From: Cryomorphaceae bacterium
Lineage (GTDB): Bacteria > Bacteroidota > Bacteroidia > Flavobacteriales_D > Sanyastnellaceae
NCBI GenBank assembly: GCA_016124575.1
Contig: WGNM01000012.1
Span: forward strand, 1 to 64,000
Length of the DNA: 64,000 nt
Reading direction: 5' to 3'
Position numbers and translations under genes: made by a program. Positions 27,829 to 34,062 of the stretch are shown here, in pieces. The notes below the pieces were generated by a model that saw nothing but the letters and a program-made list of their open reading frames with translations, had not been told where the DNA came from and did no database searches. Numbering within the stretch: the first letter of the stretch is position 1; every line of letters begins with the position of its first letter.

Positions 27829-28833
27829 TTACTTCAACGCCATGGGCAATACCGAAGACCAAGATTTTACATCATTGTCAGCCACCAGATAACCATTTTG
27901 CGCATTCACAAATTCAGGTATCCCGCCTACGGCGGATGCTACAACAAAAGTCTCACAAGCAATGGCTTCAGCACAAACCACCGAAAACGTCTCATAATCA
28001 GAACAGTGTGCGAAGATTTGTGCACGATTCATTTCAATGGCAGCTTCTTCAGATGTCAGCGAGCCAAGTAGTTGAACCGAATCTGATAGGTTGTTAAGAT
28101 CAATAAAAGACTGGATTTCAATCATTTGTGGGCCATAGCCACCTATCCGCAATTGAACCTGTTGATCTTTCGACCTGTTTCGATTTATTTCTAAAACGGC
28201 TTGTAAGATTACTAGCGGACGTTTCGGGTTTTTCCAATAGCTCAGCATAAAAATAGAACGAGGCGTCTTTTCTGCTTTGGTGTTGAAGAAAACGGATTTA
28301 TCGACGAGGTTCGGAACGATTGAGTGCTTCAACGATCTGCCTGCGAACCGCTCGACATCGTTTGCGAGAGCTTGCGAGACGAAGATGAAATGCAGACGTT
28401 CATCGGTAAAAATGCGTTTGATGCGGGTGAGGGGTTTGGTGGAGTGGAAATTGAAGTGAAAGGCGCTCCAGTGTTCGCTCACACTTATCCGCAATTGAAC
28501 TGTGCGGAGAAACCTGAAATAGGTCAAAAGCGGATAGGAAATATGAAAGTGAAGGTGGTCGTAATTTTTCAGACGATAAACGAACTTCAAGTAATACCAC
28601 AATAATAAACCCGTAACGAATTCAATGATCCTCCAACTTCGGGTAGGTATCGACATCAAAAATGCTCGCTCACGATCTTGTAGCTTTCGCGTAATCTGAA
28701 AAGGACCAGAAGTGACTTGTAAATGGAGCACATCATACTCACCTTCACTGGCTTCAATCTGACGCTGAATCCAAAGAGCTTCCTTTGGATTCTTATCTGA
28801 TGGATACCACGATGTGATGTGAAGCGTGCGCAT
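27829..28833 (-). CDS. GT4-family glycosyltransferase
   Basis: The 334-residue protein is a GT-B retaining transferase. It begins MRTLHITSWYPSDKNP, has SEHWSAFHF and FIFVSQALANDVERF in the N-terminal domain, VPNLVDKSVF at the linker, a donor domain with VQLRIGGYGPQ and the E-x7-E motif ETFSVVCAEAIAC (SDYET), then VVASAVGGIPEFV. Typical GT4 proteins run another ~20-40 residues, so the C-terminus is slightly short. Two exact copies of the dispersed TATCCGCAATTGAAC core lie inside the frame (28144-28158 and 28486-28500), both giving VQLRI. The gene is followed closely by the GH92 gene. Confidence 0.88.
   Translation of the reverse strand: MRTLHITSWYPSDKNPKEALWIQRQIEASEGEYDVLHLQVTSGPFQITRKLQDRERAFLMSIPTRSWRIIEFVTGLLLWYYLKFVYRLKNYDHLHFHISYPLLTYFRFLRTVQLRISVSEHWSAFHFNFHSTKPLTRIKRIFTDERLHFIFVSQALANDVERFAGRSLKHSIVPNLVDKSVFFNTKAEKTPRSIFMLSYWKNPKRPLVILQAVLEINRNRSKDQQVQLRIGGYGPQMIEIQSFIDLNNLSDSVQLLGSLTSEEAAIEMNRAQIFAHCSDYETFSVVCAEAIACETFVVASAVGGIPEFVNAQNGYLVADNDVKSWSSVLPMALK
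28142..28192 (-). repeat. Dispersed repeat copy inside the glycosyltransferase gene (a)
   Basis: CCTATCCGCAATTGAAC at 28142-28158, then GTTTCGATTTATTTCT at 28177-28192, which matches the element at 8965-8980 in 15 of 16 bases. The far arm is not recognisable. On the coding strand the first part encodes VQLRIG at the conserved start of the donor domain. Confidence 0.7.
28484..28538 (-). repeat. Dispersed repeat copy inside the glycosyltransferase gene (b), with both arms
   Basis: CTTATCCGCAATTGAAC (28484-28500) faces GGTCAAAAGCGGATAGG (28522-28538), an imperfect inverted copy, across 21 bases. The reading frame stays open and encodes SYPLLTYFRFLRTVQLRIS. The SYP residues are normally conserved at this place in GT4 proteins, so the second arm could be coincidental. 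Confidence 0.55.
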
Positions 28834-28852
28834 CCGACAAAAGTCGAGAAAA

Positions 28853-28912
28853 AAGCGAATGAACCCATTTTTAAAAGCTTCGCAATTGATAGCTAAAAAG
28901 GGTCATTCGCTT
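28853..28912 (-). terminator. Long hairpin between the pirin and glycosyltransferase genes
   Basis: AAGCGAATGAACCC (28853-28866) pairs with GGGTCATTCGCTT (28900-28912) with one bulge; the stem extends inward through AT pairs and AGCT/AGCT. It lies just after the pirin stop and just upstream of the glycosyltransferase start, so it probably ends the pirin transcript. Confidence 0.65.
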
Positions 28913-28925
28913 TTGGGAGAGATTT

Positions 28926-29795
28926 TTATAAGGCCATTGGTACTTCCATCGCCAAAATTCGGGCGTTGCGTGATGCAGAAATTTTTAGTTTGTCAACATC
29001 CCAAACGCCATAGCCGTCGCGACTTTGAAGTGCCTGATCACCAATTGTAACATCGCCACTCAGGATAAAAAAGTAGACACCGTTTCCAAGACGTTTTATG
29101 CTGTAATCGATGCTTTTGCCTTCTTTTAAGTCGGCCATATGAAACCAGGCGTCTTGGTGTATCCAAACTCCTTCATCGTCGGCATTGGGAGAAAGGATCT
29201 GAGCGAATCGATTGTCCATATTTGCAGTCGACAACTTGATTTGGTCATACCTTGGTGTCACCCCTCTCTTATTTGGAAAAACCCAAATCTGCAAGAATTT
29301 GACTTCTTTGTCTGCATTTTTGTTGTACTCGCTATGCGTAATACCCGTCCCTGCGCTCATCACCTGCAAATCTCCTTCGCGAATCACTGCAACGTTGCCC
29401 ATGCTGTCTTTGTGCTCCAAATCACCCTGCAGCGGAATTGAAATGATCTCCATGTTATCATGCGGATGGGTTGAAAAACCTCGTCCAGGTGCAACGATAT
29501 CATCATTCAATACTCTCAGCACGCCGAAGTGAACGCGCTCAGGGTTGTTATAGTTGGCGAAACTAAATGTATGTCTGGAATTCAACCAACCATGATTCGC
29601 TTGTCCACGCGTGTCGGCTTTGTGCAATACACTTTTCATTGTTTTAATCTCCTCATTTGGCAAATGGTTGAATCCCACTTGCTCCATTAGTTCGTCATAC
29701 GTGCTTTTTTCCTTTGCAGGTAACAGCTTCGCAGCCAGCAATGCAGTAGATCCCAGTAGGGTATTCCGCAAGAAACTTTTTCTGTCCATGGCCAT
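28926..29795 (-). CDS. Exported pirin-family (bicupin) protein
   Basis: The 289-residue product has a pirin N-terminal cupin after ~50 residues: ANHGWLNSRHTFSFANYNNPERVHFG, then the metal-ligand region STHPHDNMEIISIPLQGDLEHKDS and AGTGITHSEYN. The family includes quercetin dioxygenase-like YhhW proteins. Unlike most pirins it starts MAMDRKSFLRNTLLGSTALLAAKLLPA, a hydrophobic leader with a Tat-like DRKSFLRN, so it may be exported folded. A second, leaderless pirin is encoded at 49965-50813. A hairpin terminator follows. The substrate is unknown. Confidence 0.87.
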   Translation of the reverse strand: MAMDRKSFLRNTLLGSTALLAAKLLPAKEKSTYDELMEQVGFNHLPNEEIKTMKSVLHKADTRGQANHGWLNSRHTFSFANYNNPERVHFGVLRVLNDDIVAPGRGFSTHPHDNMEIISIPLQGDLEHKDSMGNVAVIREGDLQVMSAGTGITHSEYNKNADKEVKFLQIWVFPNKRGVTPRYDQIKLSTANMDNRFAQILSPNADDEGVWIHQDAWFHMADLKEGKSIDYSIKRLGNGVYFFILSGDVTIGDQALQSRDGYGVWDVDKLKISASRNARILAMEVPMAL

Positions 29796-30040
29796 TTGTT
29801 TGATACAAAGATGCAGGAGTAACGATAAAAAAACATGAAACTATGTTCATGAAATCGATTTCACTAGGTTACGAATGTTCAACATCCGTGCTGTACGCAC
29901 GAGAAATGGATATAAAATAACCTATCCGCAATTGAACTTTTCGTTTTATTTCTGGGTCGGTGTATAGTTCAATAGCGGATAAGTCTCAATGCGCGTTTTT
30001 CACATTTAACTTCTTATTTTCGCAACCGTATACCCCCGCC
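29796..30040. other. Intergenic region between divergent pirin and pseudouridine synthase genes
   Basis: The 245-base spacer holds the best-preserved copy of the dispersed palindromic repeat (29921-29983) and, near 30014-30021, TTATTTTCGC, which resembles the TAnnTTTG promoter box for the plus-strand gene starting at 30041. No small gene is convincing. Confidence 0.55.
29921..29983. repeat. Dispersed palindromic repeat, most complete copy
   Basis: Left arm CCTATCCGCAATTGAAC (29921-29937), core containing TTTCGTTTTATTTCTG (29938-29953), right arm GTTCAATAGCGGATAAG (29967-29983), which is the left arm inverted with two changes. The whole unit is 63 bases. The same core and single arms recur at 8965-8997 and 28142-28192. 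Confidence 0.82.
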
Positions 30041-31729
30041 ATGAGCGAAAGATCAACGATAGATTCATTTTTTACAAAGTTCACTTCATCCGTAGATGAG
30101 ATTGAGCTTCCTCAAAAATTCACTTTTCCGTTCTTTTACTCGCCGCACCCTTTGAGCATGCGAGCTGCTCTTCAACTTCAGGAGCGACTGGAGAGTGAAG
30201 GACTTGGTCATAATTTTGGATTGGAAAATGATGGGGAAGAGGGGGCTTTGGGAAAGATGTTTGGCGTACTTGTGGTCAAGAATAAGGATGGTGAATTGGG
30301 GTATTTGTCGGCGTTTTCGGGTAAACTGGGCGGACAAAATCATCACCAGGGATTTGTCCCTCCCGTTTTTGACATCCTCACTGAAGGTGGATTTTTTCTC
30401 AAAGAAGAAGAAGTACTGAACAGACTAAACAGGGAGATAGAAGCAATTGAAAACGACCCGCAATTCCGCTTCGCAATTGAAGAATACAATGATGAACGAC
30501 TGACAGCTGATGTAGAACTTAAACTTCTGAACGACGCTTTCAAAGCATCGCGAAAAATACGAAAGGCAGAACGCGCCTCCATGGAAGGGATGACTGACCT
30601 GGAAGTAACGGAGATGCAAGAGCGCCACCGCCTCGAAAGTTTAACCCAACAATTCGAGATCAAGGCCAAAGATGAATACTGGAAGAATCGGTTGGAAGGA
30701 TTTAAAGAGAAGGTGGTGCAGTTTTCGTCGCGCATTGAAGCCATGAAAAATGAGCGCAAACTGCGTTCAGGTGCGTTGCAACAGCAGTTGTTTGATTCGT
30801 ATTATTTCCTTAACAGTCGCCTAGAAGAGAAGAGTCTGGCTGATATTTTTCAAAAAGGTGGATTGGATCAACCGCCCGCCGGAGCAGGGGAGTGCGCTGC
30901 ACCAAAGCTGCTGCACTTCGCTTTTAAGAACGATTTGAAGCCGATTGCATTGGCTGAATTTTGGTGGGGTTTGTCGCCATCTTCTGAAGTAAGAAAGCAC
31001 AAGCAGTACTATACTGCATGCAAAGGTAAGTGCGAGCCAATACTCACTCACATGCTCGAAGGGGTAGACATGGATGCGAACCCGATGCTCAGCGGACCTG
31101 AAGCAGGAATCGAGATCGAAGTGGTATTTGAAGATGATCATCTGGCGGTGGTAAACAAACCCGCCGATTTGTTGGCGGTGCCTGGCAAGAACGTCGAAGA
31201 GTCGGTGTTCACGCACATGAAGAATAGGTATCCTAACGCCACCGGTCCGCTCACTGTGCACCGTTTGGATATGGCCACATCTGGTTTGATGCTTATCGCG
31301 AAATCAGATGCTGCTCATAAGTCTCTGCAACGTCAATTCATAAAGCGGATCATCAAGAAAAGATATGTTGCTGTGCTCGATGGCGAAGTCGATAAAACAT
31401 CGGGAACCATCGATCTTCCTTTGCGCGTGGATCTTTTCGATCGTCCGCGTCAAATGGTTTGTGAAGAGCACGGACGTGCAGCAGTTACCCATTGGGAATT
31501 GATAGAACTGAAAGAAGGGAAGTCGAGGGTGTATTTTTACCCAATCACTGGAAGAACGCATCAGTTGCGTGTGCACTCAGCCCATCCTCAAGGGTTGAAC
31601 ATCCCGATAATTGGTGATGATTTATACGGAACAAAGAGCAATCGTTTGCACCTGCACGCAGAACGCATCGAATTTATTCATCCTTTGAAAGGCAATCGGA
31701 TGGTTGTGCAGATTGATGCTCCTTTTTAA
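30041..31729 (+). CDS. RluA-family RNA pseudouridine synthase with long N-terminal extension
   Basis: The 562-residue enzyme isomerises uridine in rRNA or tRNA. The C-terminal ~215 residues hold the RluA catalytic domain: DDHLAVVNKPADLLAVPG, the catalytic-loop motif HRLDMATSGLMLIAKS, YVAVLDGEV, ITGRTHQLRVHSAHPQG and GDDLYG. The first ~340 residues contain a KMFGVLVVKNKDGELGYLSAFSGKLGG segment, then a charged, probably coiled-coil helix (~residues 120-260). Start MSERSTIDSFF at 30041 is preferred: the 27 upstream residues of the longer reading overlap the repeat element and promoter-like bases. The target RNA is not predictable. Confidence 0.9.
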   Translation: MSERSTIDSFFTKFTSSVDEIELPQKFTFPFFYSPHPLSMRAALQLQERLESEGLGHNFGLENDGEEGALGKMFGVLVVKNKDGELGYLSAFSGKLGGQNHHQGFVPPVFDILTEGGFFLKEEEVLNRLNREIEAIENDPQFRFAIEEYNDERLTADVELKLLNDAFKASRKIRKAERASMEGMTDLEVTEMQERHRLESLTQQFEIKAKDEYWKNRLEGFKEKVVQFSSRIEAMKNERKLRSGALQQQLFDSYYFLNSRLEEKSLADIFQKGGLDQPPAGAGECAAPKLLHFAFKNDLKPIALAEFWWGLSPSSEVRKHKQYYTACKGKCEPILTHMLEGVDMDANPMLSGPEAGIEIEVVFEDDHLAVVNKPADLLAVPGKNVEESVFTHMKNRYPNATGPLTVHRLDMATSGLMLIAKSDAAHKSLQRQFIKRIIKKRYVAVLDGEVDKTSGTIDLPLRVDLFDRPRQMVCEEHGRAAVTHWELIELKEGKSRVYFYPITGRTHQLRVHSAHPQGLNIPIIGDDLYGTKSNRLHLHAERIEFIHPLKGNRMVVQIDAPF

Positions 31730-31789
31730 TGTTATCTTCGCTTCGAAGGATCTATTTATAATTTTTATGGGTAGATTGAATGTCCGAAA

Positions 31790-32452
31790 ATGAAAGAATT
31801 TTTAAAGAAAATACCTGTTGTAAAGGCGCTTTCAAAGCTAGTCGCTGGAAAAAAACAATTCGCTGGCAGTAAGGCTTATTGGGAGAATCGGTATAAAACG
31901 GGTGGACATTCAGGAGCGGGGTCGTACAATAATTTGGCGCTTTTTAAGGCCGAAGTACTCAACAAATTTGTCGTCGATCACCAAATAAAATCTGTTATCG
32001 AATTCGGCAGTGGAGATGGCAATCAATTGAAGTTGTTCCAGTTCCCTTTATACACTGGCGTGGACGTGAGCCATGCTGCGATTGAACAGTGCAAGCGAAT
32101 TTTTGCTGGAGACGAAACAAAGAGGTTCGTACAAAGTGCATCATTTACTCCAACATCCGCCGATATGGCGCTAAGCTTAGATGTTATTTATCACCTCGTT
32201 GAAGATGTAGTTTTTGATTCCTACATGCGTCAGTTGTTCGAAAGCGGTGAGCGTTTTGTGATCGTTTATTCGAGCAATTATGAAGATGATGGGACGTATG
32301 CTTCGCATGTAAGACCTCGCAAATTCACCGAATGGGTTGAGAAGAATACCTCATTTCGCTTGTTGGAAATGATTCCAAATGCTTTTCCGTTCGATGCAGA
32401 AAAGCCTGAATCAACCTCTTTTGCAGACTTCTATATTTACGAGCGGAAGTAA
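31790..32452 (+). CDS. SAM-dependent methyltransferase
   Basis: The 220-residue product has motif I VIEFGSGDGNQLKLF at about residue 65, motif II-like YTGVDVSHAAIEQCK, and DMALSLDVIYHLVEDVVF as the post-motif strand. SKAYWENRYKTGGHSGAGSYNN near the N-terminus is characteristic of a methyltransferase group often found with glycan or surface gene sets. The substrate is unknown. TATCTTCG about 55 bases upstream may be its promoter box. It lies alone between the pseudouridine synthase gene and a convergent lipoprotein gene. Confidence 0.82.
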   Translation: MKEFLKKIPVVKALSKLVAGKKQFAGSKAYWENRYKTGGHSGAGSYNNLALFKAEVLNKFVVDHQIKSVIEFGSGDGNQLKLFQFPLYTGVDVSHAAIEQCKRIFAGDETKRFVQSASFTPTSADMALSLDVIYHLVEDVVFDSYMRQLFESGERFVIVYSSNYEDDGTYASHVRPRKFTEWVEKNTSFRLLEMIPNAFPFDAEKPESTSFADFYIYERK

Positions 32453-32461
32453 AAGATTAAT

Positions 32462-33112
32462 CTATTTGAACGGCACCGCTTCCACATACACCCTCGTCAT
32501 CAAACTATCAAACAGCAGCTCGTCGTACCACATGTAGTCGAATCGTTCGGCGTTGAACCAGGTGAGGCCGTCTTGATAGTCGTCGTGGTAGTCGTAAGGG
32601 TCGGCGAAAATGATGACGTCGTCTGATAGCGTTTCTGTTGTCCGTGTGTCATATCCGACAACTAAAACCCAATGTCCGCCCCAATCACTCCACTCAACAA
32701 GTGTGGGTTCTCCTTTTGCAAGCTTCTTTTGAAGCATTTCCAGCGAACCGTTTTCACTCCATTTGGCCGCAAATCCGTTGGCGTTCAGCCAGTTTTCGAT
32801 GGCTTCAGGTGTGGTTCCAACTTCTTCGTTTGTGCCCATTTCACGACCAATGGCAATGTCGTCGCCATCTTTACCATGATAACGAAGCAAAGTCACCACT
32901 GCCGACGGTCCGCAGGTGTAATCGGTTGTTTGCTGGTATGAGTTGGATTTCAGGAATGTCAATCCTGGTGCTTCGGGGTTGAAGTTGTGAATATAATAGG
33001 CGTTGCCAGATGTTTCGGCTTGCTCAGGTTCAGGTATTGGAGATGGTTCTGTGTGCGACAGACATCCTGCGAGAAGCAGTGCGATGGAGGAGAAGAAATG
33101 TTTAGGACGCAT
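32462..33112 (-). CDS. C39-like cysteine peptidase family lipoprotein
   Basis: The 216-residue protein has a lipoprotein signal with Cys at about 17 (IALLLAGC), then a papain-like C39 fold. The nucleophile Cys is in DYTCGPSAVVTLLRYHG (about 67), His in WSDWGGHWVLVVGYD (about 147) and Asp in IIFADPYDY (about 171). YIHNFNPEAPGLTFLKSNSYQQTTDYTCGPS is split here only to show order: it links the signal to the catalytic core. C39 enzymes cleave double-glycine leaders, but stand-alone lipoprotein forms have unknown targets. It converges with the methyltransferase gene with nine bases between stops. Confidence 0.82.
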   Translation of the reverse strand: MRPKHFFSSIALLLAGCLSHTEPSPIPEPEQAETSGNAYYIHNFNPEAPGLTFLKSNSYQQTTDYTCGPSAVVTLLRYHGKDGDDIAIGREMGTNEEVGTTPEAIENWLNANGFAAKWSENGSLEMLQKKLAKGEPTLVEWSDWGGHWVLVVGYDTRTTETLSDDVIIFADPYDYHDDYQDGLTWFNAERFDYMWYDELLFDSLMTRVYVEAVPFK

Positions 33113-33187
33113 TGCAGTGGATTGTGTGTTGAAGGTAAGGAGGAACGAGGGATGGTTGGATTTTATGCCGATTTTCTAGAATTTATT

Positions 33188-33234
33188 TTATCCGTATGTC
33201 TGCAAAAATTGATTTTTTGCAAACAAACGTATAA
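33188..33234. repeat. Hairpin repeat family 2, copy A (47 bases)
   Basis: TTATCCGTATGTCTGCAAAA pairs with the inverted right arm ending AAACGTATAA. It has the same length and arm pattern as copy B 64 bases further on. Confidence 0.75.
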
Positions 33235-33274
33235 TTTAATGTTCTGATATACAGATTGTTATGATTTTTTCATG

Positions 33275-33292
33275 AATCACATGTATGTGATT
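33275..33292. promoter_or_regulatory. Inverted-repeat dyad, possible operator
   Basis: AATCACAT and ATGTGATT are perfect inverted 8-mers around GT. The dyad sits between two hairpin repeats upstream of the C39-like lipoprotein gene (minus strand, start at 33112). It resembles a dimeric regulator site, but no partner can be named. Confidence 0.35.
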
Positions 33293-33297
33293 AAAAA

Positions 33298-33344
33298 TTA
33301 TACGGATGCTTACAAAATTGTGTGTTTTGCAAACATCCGTATAA
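33298..33344. repeat. Hairpin repeat family 2, copy B (47 bases)
   Basis: TTATACGGATGCTTACAAAA faces TTTTGCAAACATCCGTATAA, a 20-base inverted arm with two mismatches and a 7-base loop. It lies about 37 bases past the stop of the lipoprotein gene at 33382 and may act as its terminator. Confidence 0.8.
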
Positions 33345-33381
33345 AATATAAAATATCGGAAAAGCCCAATAAATCTTGAGC

Positions 33382-33936
33382 TTACTGAATAGTAGCGTCG
33401 AAAACAACCTCTACGTCGGTCTCCCCAATGCCACAGGTGCCATCTTTAATTCCTGGCTGGTGCTTCAAGACAACTGTCACTGTGCCTTGTGAGGCCAATC
33501 CGGTGGTCCACTGACTTTCTAGCCCGATTTCGTATGTGCCGTCGGTATCGGTGCGGACAATAGTAGCATCAGCGCCGGCGACGTCGAAACAGAAAAGGTG
33601 CTCATCGCCTTCAGCCAATACTTCATTCGATATGGTATCGATGGGAGTAACGGTTTCATTTAACAACAATATGGTGCACTGGTAGGTGGTTCCTGCCGCT
33701 AAAACGATGTCGTCGAAGATGTCTGGACTCTGTCCGCCTTCACCATCAGGATCGCGAAACACTGCTTCTGTATCGGCAGCCATGCCGTCGATATCAGTAA
33801 ACATGAGTTTCACTGTGGTGATCACTTCTTCTTCATTCACGATTGGTGGAGTTTCCACTTCGTCTTTGTCTTTTTTACATCCAACAATTCCAAGAATCAT
33901 TACAAGGATGGTGATTGGTAATTTGAAAGTCTTCAT
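33382..33936 (-). CDS. Lipoprotein associated with the TonB receptor gene
   Basis: The 184-residue product starts MKTFKLPITILVMILGIVGCKK, with lipid-accepting Cys at residue 20. It continues with TVKLMFTDIDG, AVFRDPDGEGGQ and repeated beta-strands ending VEVVFDATIQ. No catalytic motif is visible. It follows the TonB receptor gene on the same strand with a 126-base gap, an arrangement recurrent in Bacteroidota, where such lipoproteins may assist ligand capture. That role is inferred. The C-terminal DGTCGIGETD carries the only Cys outside the signal apart from QCT and FCF in the core. Confidence 0.75.
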   Translation of the reverse strand: MKTFKLPITILVMILGIVGCKKDKDEVETPPIVNEEEVITTVKLMFTDIDGMAADTEAVFRDPDGEGGQSPDIFDDIVLAAGTTYQCTILLLNETVTPIDTISNEVLAEGDEHLFCFDVAGADATIVRTDTDGTYEIGLESQWTTGLASQGTVTVVLKHQPGIKDGTCGIGETDVEVVFDATIQ

Positions 33937-34062
33937 TTTTGTGTTGTTTAAGGATCTCTATTGAGTGAATTGAATCTGGAAGGGCCGGTTGCCGCCGTGC
34001 TCTTCCTCTTTTTTTTGGGACTTGAGGTGGACCTCTGAATGACAGGTGTTTCATCTGTTTTC

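Larger units (their letters stand above)
33113..33381. other. Intergenic region with two hairpin repeats and a dyad
   Basis: The 269-base spacer holds no gene. It contains two 47-base palindromic elements (33188-33234, 33298-33344) flanking an 18-base dyad AATCACATGTATGTGATT (33275-33292). Confidence 0.7.

Noticed and set aside
27919-27950. CCGCCTACGGCGGA-like hairpin in the glycosyltransferase gene
   Set aside because: It encodes the conserved AVGGIPE motif of GT4 proteins, which explains the bases.
28522-28538. Second arm of the repeat copy (b) as proof of an insertion
   Set aside because: It encodes SYP, which GT4 proteins normally have here, so symmetry may be accidental. I kept the copy but lowered its confidence.
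29960-30040. Longer N-terminus of the pseudouridine synthase
   Set aside because: The extension overlaps the palindromic repeat and a promoter-like box; it is likely not translated.
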